From Anaeramoeba flamelloides (taxonomy: Eukaryota > Metamonada > Anaeramoebidae), in NCBI GenBank assembly GCA_027625915.1, contig JANTQA010000033.1:3162001-3226000 (forward strand): a DNA stretch of 64,000 nucleotides. Reading direction: 5' to 3'. The number at the start of each line of letters is the position of its first letter. The stretch's first letter is position 1. Of this stretch, positions 1-11,857 are shown piece by piece. The notes beneath the pieces were generated by a model. That model was not told the origin of the DNA. It saw only the letters and a program-made list of their open reading frames with translations, and ran no database searches. The position numbers were made by a program, and so were the translations under genes.

Positions 1-230
1 TTTACAATACATTTTTTTTTATTAAACTTTCTGCAAAAATTTTAACCCAATATTTTATTTATCAGTATTGATAATTATTTATTTTTTGTTTTGTGAGTAT
101 TGTAAATTAAAAAAAATCTTTATCTTTTCAATTAGTTACTGATTCTAATCTAAATACTTTTTTCAAGACAATTTATTTAATAAGATTTTTTTTTCAAAAA
201 TTGAATTAGGGAACATTTATAATCTTTAAT
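1..230 (+). repeat. dispersed repeat family F, copy 1 (cut by window edge)
   Basis: Matches 11161-11400 in order, sharing blocks such as TTTTGTTTTGTGAGTATTGTAA and ATAAGATTTTTTTTTCAAAAA. Its left end lies outside the window. Confidence 0.6.
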
Positions 231-1126
231 TGTAGTTTAAAGATATCATTGTTTCTTCCAATTTAATTAATATTTTAACTTTTAATTAGATTAAATTTTG
301 AATCATATTTTTTTCTTCTGAAAGGTAATTATTTAATTTAAAGCCTCCAAGAAGAGAATTAAATTTCATATTTACAAATTAAAAAAATTAGAAAAGAGTA
401 AATCTAAAATTAATATCAATCGAACGGCATTATAAATTCTTAAGAAATATGAAACGAGATAAAAATCATTGAATAGTTAAGATGTAATGAACTAGGTATT
501 GTTTGATCGACTCACAAAATTTTCTTCAATACGATGAGTAAATAAAAAAAAATGATAATTTTACATTTTTCAAAATTCAGGGTTTTAATTCGATAGTATG
601 AGGTAACAAACATTTCAATTTAGTACAAAAAAAAATATCTTGAAACAATTTTATAAATGAAAATACCCATGTAAAAGTAAATTTCAATTGGTTTTTATGA
701 TTCTTTGGGGAGGTTAAATATATTTATAATTTTACTTTAATTTGCTAAATTTTTGGAAAGTAAAATTATTTATTTTTTCCAAATTTTTTTTAGTTTACTT
801 TTTTGTTTATCTTTTAGAATTGTAAAATATTTTCCTTTACATTCTTTATATTGATCTACAAATTAACCAAACCTCAAGAATTTAAAACAAAATGAGTAAA
901 TTTAGAGAGAAAAATCGTAAAAAATTTTGGTTTTGAAAATTTTTTGTGATTGAAAATTTTTCTCTACTTGATTGATCAATTCTCAAACAATAATGTTGGA
1001 GAGGAAAGATTGTTCGCGAACACCAAAAGTGTATCCATTTTCCTTAGAGAAAAGAAAAATAAAAAATAAAAAATAAAACCAAAATCAAATAAAAAAAATG
1101 AAAAGTAAAGTCTAATTTTTTCAATA
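231..1126. other. gap 3' of the Arf-GEF gene, no gene seen
   Basis: A+T-rich text with no coding-like frame on either strand and no repeat that I could pair elsewhere. Confidence 0.5.
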
Positions 1127-4100
1127 TTAAATCTGTTTAATTGTATCATTTAATGGCTTGATTTGAAATAATTCTTCTTTTAAATTTGGAAAAAAAGGGT
1201 TCAAAATTGGCCAAGTTTTATTCCAAATAAATAGGTTTATTTCCTGTTGATTAAGTGGTGGTGGCTGGAAGATGCCTTCTTTTGAGCAAACAAGTATCAT
1301 ATTTTTAATAATTTCTTTGGAAGATTCTATTAATTGGTTGGGGTTTCTTTCTATTAGAATACAAAAGAGTTGTATAGTTTTGATCCACAATGTGGTAAAA
1401 TCCGATAATTGTATTATTTTTGAAAGATTTAATAGAAACAGTTTTGATATTAAGGATATGCTAGATAATCTTAAATAAATGAGGTGTTGCTTCTCAATAT
1501 TTGTAATATTTACTAATGAGTATAACAAGGGGAATAATATGGTATCAAAGCATTTTTTGAGGTTAATTCGGTTTAAATTGCAGCCAAATTCACCAAATAA
1601 TATTTGGCAAAGATTTTGATAAGCTTTTACTCTTAATTCCTTTCTTGGATCTAAATATATTTCTTTTAAGCTTTGTAAAAATGGCTCCCAGGCTTTGTTC
1701 CAATTTTGGTTTTCATATTGCATGCCTTCCTTAACAATATTATTATGCACCATCATGAATAATTCCATGGATTGCAGGTTTTCTTCAATTGTTCCATTTT
1801 TGGAAATTATAAAGGAATGAAGAGTTGTAACAATAATGTCGGTAAAATTTTGCAAATTAATTAAACATTTAATTTTAGGTTTAGAATTCAATTCTTTATT
1901 TTTTTGAATAATTTTGCCTTGTTCCTTTTCCTTTTCCATCTCTTTCCCCTGGTCACTTGTTGTAGCCTTGTTGTTTTTACTTTCTTTTTCCCTTTCATCA
2001 TCATTTATTATTTCCTTTTCTTTTCCGTCTTCATTTTTCTTTTCACTTTCTTCTTTATTTTCATTTTCATTTTCATTTTGTTTTTCTTTTACATTTTCCT
2101 TTTCATTTTCCTTTCCTTTTCCATTTTCCTTTTCATTTTCATTTCCTTTTCCATTTTCATTTCCGTTTTCCTCTGTTTTTTCCACTTCTTTTCCAATCTG
2201 TTTTTCATTCCCTTGTTCTTTTTTCGGATTAATTTCTTTTTCATTAGAAATTTTGACATTTTCAAATTTATCATCAATATCATTAGTATTATTTAAGTTA
2301 ATTTGCTCATATATTAATTTCTTTATTGATTTTAAGCCCAAGGCGTATGTTTTTTTCTTGGCAGTAGAATCTTCTAATAAAGAAAATAAAGATAATAAAT
2401 TAGCTTTAGAATTTAAAACTTTTAAATTATTAAAAATTAATTTGGAAATACCAAAAATAACCTTTTGGTAAATTTGTAGTTTCGCTTCTTTTGGGATCGT
2501 TAAAAGAAATTTTAAAGTTTTCAGAATATTATTCAAAACAATTGGGTGATTTCCATTTAATTTTAAAGAAATATTTAGCACGCAAATAGTGATCCTTTCT
2601 AAAATTAAATAGTCTTCCTTTTTAACTGAACTAATGATTCCAACAAAAAGGTCTCGGATTGTTGGCCATATTAATTCAATTCTAAAAATATTTTCAATTG
2701 TTATTAAATTTAATAATTCCAAACAAAATATTCTACTTGATTCTTCTAATTGATTATTGTCGTCGTTGTTATAATTGTTATTATTATTATTATTATTATT
2801 TTGATTTTTATTTTTATTGTTGTTATTATTCTTATTCGTATTTTTATTATTCTTGCTATTCTGCTTTTTATTAAATTTGTTAGTGTTTGTATAAAATTTT
2901 TCATCCCCAATTTTAAAGACTCGTTTCCCAAGAGTGTAAATTATGGATTCAAGTGAAATGTTTGTTAAATTAAAAGTTTTGGAAAAAATTAAATCTATAT
3001 TAAATTTTGTTAATATTTCTTTCCCCTTTGAATTCATAATTTTTTCTTTATTTAATTTTTTTTTTCTTTTTTCCTTTTTAATTTTATCTATCTTGAATTT
3101 TTTTATATTCTTCACATGTTCAATTTCTCTTTCCTCTTTCACTTTCAAATTGTTCTCATTATCACTGTCAATATTTTTAGTTTCGATATCTGTATCTGTA
3201 TCCGTATCTGTATTTAATTCAGTATCTGTATTTAATTCAGTATCTGTATCTGTTTCTGTTTCGCTGAGAATTGAAATATAATTTAAAAAGTTAATTTGTT
3301 CCTTATCGCTATTCTCTTTATTTAGCAAATTATAATTTTCGTTATAGTCATTAAATTTATGGTTAAAGCTATTATCAAAATTCTTAGTATATTTATTATT
3401 ATTATTGATTGCGTTAAATTTTATTGTTCTAACTGATTCAATTTGAGAAAAATCATAGAATTTAATCAATTTATCGGGTAAAATACCCAATTTAAAGAAA
3501 TAAATAATTCTTTGTATGACAAAGTTCCAAGAATTAAGAGACAAAATTTGTCTAAATTTATAAGCTAATTTAAAAAAGCTAAAAGTGGTCATTTGAACTT
3601 TCCTATCTGTTAAAAAATTAAACAAAATCTGTTGTTGAATTTTTTTATTCAATGTTTTGGGTATGGAATAAAATTCGTTATCTTGGAAGGCAATTCTATT
3701 TAAAAGTAACAAAATTTTTTCAAAGGGGTTAATTAAATGGAATTGAGCAGCCAATTTAGCACAGAAATAAAAGGCATTTAAACATTTTTTTTCGATCAAT
3801 TGGTCGTCTGTATTTAAAAACAATTTTTTGGAATAATTTAATAAAGGATGGTACACCAAACTAAAGATCTCTCGATCGCATTGCAAAACACTTTGTTCGT
3901 CTCTGTTAATTTTAATAAAGGGTAAAGTGCACGGCAGCCTAAGAGTGGAATTATCGAGCTTTCTCCAGCAATTTTTAGCAATTCTTTGATTGAATTTTCT
4001 ATTATAAATTAAATGGATCCAAAAGCTATGGTTAAACCCAATATTTGGCTGATAGATTTGTAAATTTGCAGGGTCATCTTTTGCCATTCGGATTTCTGCC

Positions 4101-4838
4101 CTTTTAATTGAATTGTATATTTGGATCAAAAAATCCTTTGGTATATTCTCGCCTTCGTTTAACCCCCTGTGATTCCGAATAAATTCCTTTAACGTCATTT
4201 TTTTGATTACATTTGGATTGTACATGTCTGTGTTTAACATCACCATCGAATATGCCAAAACACAGGTGACAGTTTCGTTTTTGACATATTTGGAAATTGT
4301 TGATTCCACATATATTTTTTTGGAAAAGGCTTCCAGAATCCTTTCAATTTGCTGCGCTTCCAGTGGCAATCGAAAAGAAGATAAGAGCATTCGAATACAT
4401 ATCTCAAATTCCAAATTGGTAAAATTAAATGTTGAAACAAAGGCGTCTAATAATTTGATGTTTTTGATATGCCCCAAAACCTCTCCAAGTACTTTTTTTG
4501 ATAAATTCGGGGCTGCTCTTAAAAAAATTGCAATACCAAGAAAATTATCTGAGCCTTTAGAAATAATTCCTGTTTCAGATAATAATTCAATGGCAGATTT
4601 TGGTGAATTTTGGTTGAATTGCCGAATGGCTTCGGTAAAACTAATCCGACTTCTCCTATGATCAGATAGAAACAATGGGGTGATGTTCATTAAATTATTA
4701 CTTGACAAAATGTTTTTGAATTTTTTTTCTTCTTTAAAATTATTTTTGTTATTTAGATTATTTTTATTTATTAAATTATTATTTGGATTCTTATTTTGGT
4801 TATTATTATTCTCGTTTTTATTAACTTGAAGAATATCA

Positions 4839-4905
<67 letters not shown>

Positions 4906-6790
4906 TGTTGTTATTGTTGTAGTTATAATTGTCTTTGTTATTGTTTTCGTTATTTAAAATAAATTGTTTATTTTTGTTGTCGTTATAATTGTCTTTGTTA
5001 TTGTTATCGTTATTTAAACTAAATTGCTTATTTTTAACATTAAATCTATTATCAAACAACACAGACAATTGAAGCAAACATTCAAGTGACAAACTTTCAA
5101 GAGGGCCCAAAGAGGGGTCTGCTTGTTCGTTGGTATGATTTAATAGTAAATCTAATAGATATAAGAAATTTTTAGTTAGTGGCTTACAGGTTAAATCAGA
5201 ATCATAATTTAAAAATAAATGGGTAATGGTGTCACCAGTTAAAATGATTTCAAATAAATTTTGTAAAATTAATTCTCGAAATTCTAAATTATCTAACTGC
5301 TTAATATCCTTTATTTTCACGATTTTTATTAATTCTGAAAAGATTTCACCTAATTCCAATTTTAAAGATTCCCAGAATTTTTTAAATAAAATCACTACGC
5401 ATCTTAATGCTAGAATATAAACTAATAGATCTTGGTTGCTTTGAGTCATTAAAATTTTAAATAAACTCGGGAATAATATAAACCGAATGATCGATAAATA
5501 ATATTTTTGAAATTGTTTGATCTTTTGAAAATCTATTAATTCCAGTAATGATACAACGAAATTGAGCCACTCAACTTGGGGTTCATCCTCTGGTTTGCCT
5601 AAGCCCCCTCCAAACCGTTGTATTTTTTCATTAAATAATTTTTCAAAATTGTTATTTTCATTTTCAATTTCAATTTTGTTCTCACTTGAACTCATCTTTT
5701 TGTCATTAATGTTTTTGTTTAAATCATTTAATTTTTCAATTGAAATTGGCAAATTATCATTTAACAATTCGTTGTCAGAATTATTTTGTTTGAAATTCTT
5801 TTCATTCAATTTATTAATTTGCTTATTATTTTGATTTTTTCCATTTTTGTTTTTGCTTTGATTTTTTTTCATTTTATTTTCATTAGTATTTTGCTTTTGC
5901 TTTTGCTTTTGCTTTTGGTTTTGATTTTTATTTTCTTCAAGGTTATTTGTTGTATTCTTATTTATTGGCTTGTTTCTTTTGAGAACCGAGACACAGCACG
6001 ATTGGAATATTTCAATTCTCACCAAATTCCTAATGTTTACGTCTGCATTCCACCAGTCCTGAAAAAAAATATTGTTTCCAATTTTTGATATTAAGATGCT
6101 AACCTGATGATTTAACACTTTGGGCATATGCTTGTCTTCTCGAATGCGAGAAATTGTTTTAAATAGAGCCAGAATTGTTTTGCTATTTAAAGAAATTCCT
6201 TTAACTTTTGATCCATATTCTAAACAATCTGATAAAGTCCTAACTACTTGCAAAAAGATTAGCTTATCGCTTTGGAGATCTGTTGGGATAAACCTGTATT
6301 CTGTAATTGCCAAGATTATTGTTTCAAGTGGGTTTGAATAGTTTGGAATTTGTTTTTGCTTTGGTTTTTCTTTTTTATTTTCGTTTTCATTTTCGTTTTC
6401 GTTTTCGTTTTCGTTTTGGTTTTGGTTTTGGTTTTCTTTTTCATTTTCTTTTTCTTTTTGAAAAGCATTTTTATTTTGTTGTTTATCTTCGTTGTAAGGT
6501 AAAAGTTTGAATAAAAAATCCTGTTGCAAAAATTTTGAAATTGAGCAAAGCGCTGCAAGTGTTACAGGGCCACCAGTTTCATGAGAACAAATAATTGATA
6601 GAAATGGTGTGAATAATTGTAGTGTATGCAAACGAGACAAATTGAATCTTTTTGGGAACAAGATTGAATGAAGTGTTTTTAACGAACGAACCAAAGGTCC
6701 TCCATGATCAGACGTTGTGTTATGAAACCGCCGATTCTTTTTTAAAGTTGAAAGTACTTTGAAAATTTCAGTGCTTATTATTGTAGCCAT
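1127..6790 (-). CDS. GBF1: GBF1/Gea/GNOM-type Sec7 Arf guanine-nucleotide exchange factor
   Basis: A protein of 1887 residues, close to human GBF1 in length. The Sec7 domain lies at about residues 715-905. It has the FRLPLEAQ motif with the catalytic glutamate finger at Glu811, and the second conserved motif MLNTDMYNPNV near residue 850. The N-terminus (about 1-250) matches the DCB region, with GGPVTLAAL resembling the TGPITGLAL stretch of GBF1. A HUS-box-like NYDSDL sits near residue 525. The C-terminal third resembles the helical HDS repeats. Members of this family load GTP on Arf1 at the Golgi/ER-Golgi interface and organise COPI vesicle formation. Long low-complexity insertions interrupt the domains: KENEN-type near 105-145, KQKQ near 285-340, poly-N near 610-690, Asp/Thr repeats near 1180, and an Asn/Glu/Lys run near 1530-1620. 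The family call is firm. GBF1-type over BIG-type rests on the N-terminal match and is recalled, not searched. Confidence 0.92.
6059..6103 (-). other. possible 45-nt in-frame intron in the Arf-GEF gene
   Basis: Reading the minus strand, the segment begins GTTAGC directly after CAG and ends TTTTTTTTCAG before GAC. It is 45 nt, a multiple of three, with no stop, so the gene reads through whether or not it is spliced. Against splicing: its translation fills the expected place of a helix in the DCB region. The call is undecided. Confidence 0.3.
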
Positions 6791-7609
6791 AACACAAAGT
6801 AAAGAATTAAAAAAAATGAAACAAGATTGAGATTGTAATTCTTTTCCTTTTTTTATTCTAATATTTGCAAATTGTTATAATACTGTATTTTATAGGGTTT
6901 GAATGTTTAAATTTAACTTCTTTTGGTTGATTGAAAATTTGTAGGTTTTTTTCAAAATTTTTTCTTTTTTTTTTTTTTTTTTTGTTCGATCGGGTAATTT
7001 AGATTTAAATTGGAGAAGAAATTCATTTGGAAAAAGTATATAATTATCTTGAAATCACAATATCTTGATTTGCAATTGGTGTGGTAGTATAAGCGATTTA
7101 AAGTCCTATTTTTTTCTACTTTTGATAAATTCAAACAAATATCTCATAATTTTCACTTCAAATTTCCTTTTAAGAATTATTTCACACAAGCTTTGAAAAA
7201 AGCATTTTATTCTCTTTAATGTTAAAAAACTTTGTAAAATTGGTGGTACTTCAAAAATATTCTTTCTCTTGAGTTTTGTTTTAAAAGTTAAGATATGAGA
7301 TTACAGAATTGGAAATTGAACTAAAAATTTTATTGAATTTATGAGTTTTGTAATTCAATTAAAAAATGAAAATTTTGAGTTCACATTCTCCCAATATATT
7401 TTTCTAGATTATAGGATGAAGAAAATCCCAAGATATTTACAACATCGTTTAGAAATAATTTTTTCAGACAATAATATAACCTTCTCTAGTTAACTCTTAG
7501 AAAAAAATTTTACTCTTCTAATTTGATTGTAGTAGTAATACAATATTCAATTTGGAACTTGAAATAAAAATTTTCATTTATTAATTGGAAAATAACATTA
7601 TAAATGCCA

Positions 7610-8007
7610 TTAGGTACAAAAGGGGCAAATAATTGTTGAGACTTGTCTTTTGTCTCATAGTATCCTGAAGAACTCTTAAATATCAAATTTTCTAGGAAGT
7701 ACTGAAATTTTATCAGATCTGATTCTTTAATCCACAGTAAGTGGTGAGAATGACAATCCCAAGATTATTGATTATGCTTGATCTTTTTAAAAGTTTTTTT
7801 ATAGGAAACTAGAGAATATTTATCAATGATAAATCATGGTTGGGTTATGGAAAACACTACCAACTTAGAATTGAGATATACAAAAATCATATTTCATATA
7901 AATTTCAAATTTAAGAGTTATTCTGGATCTTAAGAAATAAAATACACAATTCAACAATATTTTGGCTAGTGTAGACCTAGTGTTGATTTTATTTTTGATA
8001 ATCCTAA
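7610..8007. mobile_element. degenerate copy of the 425-bp fold-back element
   Basis: Shares the centre (GGAAACTAGAxAATA), parts of both arms and the right end GATAATCCT with the element at 29314-29738, but the two arms no longer pair well. It is an older copy. Confidence 0.45.
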
Positions 8008-8334
8008 AAAATAAAATCTATGATTTCTTTGGATTGTATTACAGGAATTAAACAGAGGAAAGTTTCTAACTTCTGACTTTTATATGAAATTTTTATGGGA
8101 ATGAAAAAATGGGTTTGTTTTTTTTTGTCTTTTTGTTCGAAAAAATTTTACACGGAGATTTATTAGACAAAATTTCAGAGGAAGGAAATTTTTAACTCAT
8201 TTTACTATTTAATAAATTGTTTGGATTCTTAACCCATATATTGTCCACTTTTTATTGAATTTTGTGGGAACTTGTTTTGTATTAAATATGGATTTTTATT
8301 GGTTAATATTTTTTAAAAATACAAAGAAATCTTT

Positions 8335-10370
8335 TCAAGTTCTTAAAAAATTTTTTTTTTTGTAATTTCTGTATGGACTTATGAAATGGATGAGTTAACC
8401 TCCCTTAGACAAATTAATGATTTGAGTCTCAATTTTGAAATCCGAAATTCACATGTTTCCAATATAAAACAAAAAAAAGTAAACTTGATATTTTTATTAA
8501 CAATTAAGTTAATTCTGGAAAGGGGGGAAACTTATTGTTTATTGTATATTGGGAAGTTATGATTTTTAAAATAAAATAATTATATTTTGTTATTATTTTT
8601 AATTATTAATATTTCAATTTAAACCCCAGTAAAAAAAAAGAAAATAAAGTATAATTGTTTAAATAAATGAATATTTAATGGAAGATTAACAAAGTTTCTC
8701 AATTAAGGGACTAGTCTCTATTAATTTTTTTTTTGACCAATAACTAAATAAGGAATCCTTATCTTGAAATACGTTTAAAATTGCAAATAGACAGGTTTTT
8801 TCAATGTTAGAACTTTTTAGTTCTTGTTTTTTTGAAATTTTACAAACCGTTCAAAAAAAGTGACTTTATAAAAATTTTTTTTTGAAAAAAGATCTTTAAC
8901 GGATGAGAATTTTTTGATTAATTTTGGATTTAATTATTTTCTCAAAAATAATATTTATTCTCATTTTTAAAAATGAAAAAATAATTTAAAACTAGTAAAT
9001 ATTTTCTCTTTCACTTCTGTTCATCCAACTTGACTCTATAAAGAACTCAATTTGTTTTATCAATAATTACTTTTTTAAAAAATAGTTCTTATACTTTTCT
9101 TTGATTTGTTTTGACTCTGACAAAAACTTTTGGGATGGTAATCTGGGAACACTTAAAAAAAACTTCAAATTCAACAAAAACAAAAGAGTGTAAACTGAAA
9201 AAGTAGATTCATGAAAAAAAAGAATTGTACAAGAAAAGAAAGAAAGTCTTTTATTAAGAGTAAAGCATATATTGTATATTTTTTTCGAATCAAACTATGT
9301 TTTCATGCAAATCCAAAACAACCTTTTCAGGTTTATTTTTCAAACTATTTTTTGTACGTCTTCCACAAACATAACAAAGTTTTACTTTCTTGCTCATATT
9401 TTTTTTTATTTTTTGTATTTTTGCAAAAAGTTGAAAAAAAGTAACTTTCAAAAAAGTGAAAAATAGGAAAAATTTTTTATTTCTATAAAAACAATAATTA
9501 AATTTAATGAATGTCATTTAGCAAGATTTCATTACTATACTAAGAAGTTTTTCACTTTGATTTCAAATCTAAGTAATTGACAAAAAAAATTCAAAATCTC
9601 TATTAAATTTACCTAAAAAAATTTTAATATAGACTAGTCCCTTAAATTGAGATCTATTATTTTAAAAAAATTTTTTCTTTCAAATTTATAAAAAGTAGTT
9701 TTCTAGTTTTCAAAAAATGAAAACAAATTGCAAAAAAAATTTTCGAATTTTCAAAATTTTTTTATAAAATTGATTGATCTTATTCACAAGAATTCTATTG
9801 GCAAATTAAATCATTTTGATCTTAAAAAAAAATGATTTTGAATTTAGGGCATACAATTACATAATTCCCAAATATTTTCAAGAAAATTTTAGATTGAAAA
9901 ATCCAATATTTATCTTCGGACTTAAACTAGTTTTTAAGGTAAATTTTATAAATAACTTGAAATTAAATAATTATAACTATCATTCTTATAAGAATACATT
10001 TATTTTTCAATTTTTTGTATACATCAATGTATTAGTTAACCAGAAGAATTATCTGAAAAAAGAGAAAAAAACTTTAATTAATATTCAAGTAAAAAAGACT
10101 TGTTATTGAATAATAATGATCAAAATGGCAATAAACGGGGTAAAAAATTGTTATAAAGTGAGAAATAAAATGAATTTAAATATTATCTTTTTCAGAAAAT
10201 CTAGAAAAAAAAAAAATTGATTTCACAAACAAATATTCTTTTTTGGCTTTCTTAGAGAAGAATTTTCTGGAACTTAGTATTAACTTAATTTTTTAGTATA
10301 TAATACCACTATTAGCGTATTTGTAAATTTTTCTTGTAGTCGTAGAGTACAGATATTTAAGGGTTTTTTC
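8335..10370 (+). repeat. dispersed repeat family D, copy split by a later insertion
   Basis: 8335-8700 and 9650-10370 together align in order with 39960-41070. Shared blocks include TTTCCAATATAAAA, AATTAAGTTAATTCT, TTTTCAAAAAATGAAAACAAAT and TAATTCCCAAATAT. The missing middle is exactly the element at 8706-9642. A similar right edge (GTAGAGTAC vs GTGGAGTAC) is seen in both copies. Confidence 0.65.
8706..9642 (+). mobile_element. 937-bp TA-duplicating element, family C (ACTAGT ends)
   Basis: The terminal inverted repeats start AGGGACTAGTC on both sides and continue into T/A-rich text. TA flanks both ends (8704-8705, 9643-9644), as for Tc1/mariner-type insertions. Inside is a short minus-strand frame with a CYVC pair (9290-9517), too short to be a transposase. 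It sits within repeat D. Confidence 0.7.
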
Positions 10371-11160
10371 TATCTTTTTTTGGGAATATTTTGATAAATA
10401 TTATTTGAAATAAAAACAAAAAATTTTGATTTAATGAGTATTAATATTTCTCTTAATTTTAAATTAAAGCACTTTGAAAAATAGAAACTTAAAATGAATA
10501 TATTATTTAAAAAATAAAGTATAAAAACTCTCTTTTTTTAGAAATAAATGCCTTTTTGAACTCTCTAAATCCCATATACTTTGAGGTATTTTCTGTTAGA
10601 AGAAGTTTATTATATTTCTTTTATTAGTATTTATTTTAAAATATAGGAATTTTGTACCATATTTGCAATTTTAATTGTTTATTAATTGGGTAATTTCGTA
10701 ATTATCGAATTCAATTTTTCAATTTTTTATAAAATTTATCATTTTCAATTCATATTTTCTGAGTTTTTTTTTCTGTTCGCAGATGAATTTAGGTTTAGGT
10801 GAAAATGATATTTTTACTTCCAATTTAATATCAATTTGGCAAAGTATATATTAAACGAAAATTCAAAATTTTCCACATAGTTAAAACTGACCAAACAATC
10901 ACAATAATCTAATTTCATTCAAATTGGAAATAATTTTGATTTTTGGAAAATATAAAAATCATTTTTACATCTTTCGGTTTTTGTTTTCATTTCATTTTTT
11001 GAATTACATAAACTTGTTTCGTTCGATCAATTTTTTTTTGAACAATTGATATTAGGTTAAAGTTGGATTCTTTAAAAAAGAAAAACTCAAATAAAATTAG
11101 TTTATAGTCTCTAATTATATGATCAATCAATATTATTAATCAAATTTAAACAAATTTAAA
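10371..11160. other. gap, no gene seen
   Basis: A+T-rich text between repeats D and F. No coding-like frame and no paired repeat found. Confidence 0.4.
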
Positions 11161-11400
11161 AATGTACATTTTTTTGTTTTACTTTCTCCAAAATTTTTAA
11201 CACACTCCTTGGTTTATTTGTATGGATAATTATTTTTTTTTTTGTTTTGTGAGTATTGTAATTTATCAACATTTGTTAGCATTTCAATTGGTGAATAGTT
11301 CTAATTTGGTATTTCTTATAGAATTGTTAAATAAGATTTTTTTTTCAAAAAATAGAATTTTGCTATTTTAAAAATTTTGAATTGGGGTTTATAAATATTA
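11161..11400 (+). repeat. dispersed repeat family F, copy 2
   Basis: Colinear with window positions 1-230; see that entry. The full element ends are not resolved. Confidence 0.55.
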
Positions 11401-11758
11401 TTATTTCTATCTTGATTTCGTTCATTAATTCTTTATAATTATAAATTTTATAAATCCGACAGAATTGTTTTAATTCCCTTTTTGAATATTCAAAGCTACT
11501 ATATCTTTTTCAATAAATTATTTTTGAACTTTTTGAAGATAGAACATTGAATTTAATAATCATTATTTGTAAAAAAAGATTCAAGATTTATTTGAAAATT
11601 AGAAAAATAAAAATCAATAATTTAAAATGCCGTAAAATTATATTTATTTTAATCTCTAATAATAAATTTTAAAATTTATAAAGGTTATTTAAAATATTTT
11701 TTTCGAAAAAAAGATATTAAAAAAAAAGTAAAATAAAATTCTATTTTGCACTCAATAA

Positions 11759-11790
11759 TAAAATAAATAAATAAATAAATAAATAAATAA
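11759..11790 (+). repeat. (AAAT)n microsatellite 3' of the NT-C2/DIL gene
   Basis: About eight tandem AAAT/ATAA units followed by a purine-rich GGAAAG-type stretch immediately downstream of the gene's stop. Confidence 0.8.
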
Positions 11791-11857
11791 AAGGGAGAAA
11801 TGAATAAACAAAGGAAGATGGAAAGAAAGAAAGTGGGAAAAGAAGGAAAGAAAGAAT

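Noticed and set aside
1904-2471. Phe/Ser-rich frames opposite the Arf-GEF gene
   Set aside because: Antisense readings of Lys/Glu/Asn repeats inside the long Sec7 protein.
9290-9517. Minus-strand frame with CYVCGRRT as a zinc-finger protein
   Set aside because: Only one CxxC pair, lies inside a transposable element, and no second pair of ligands follows. Possibly a transposase tail remnant, but not supportable.
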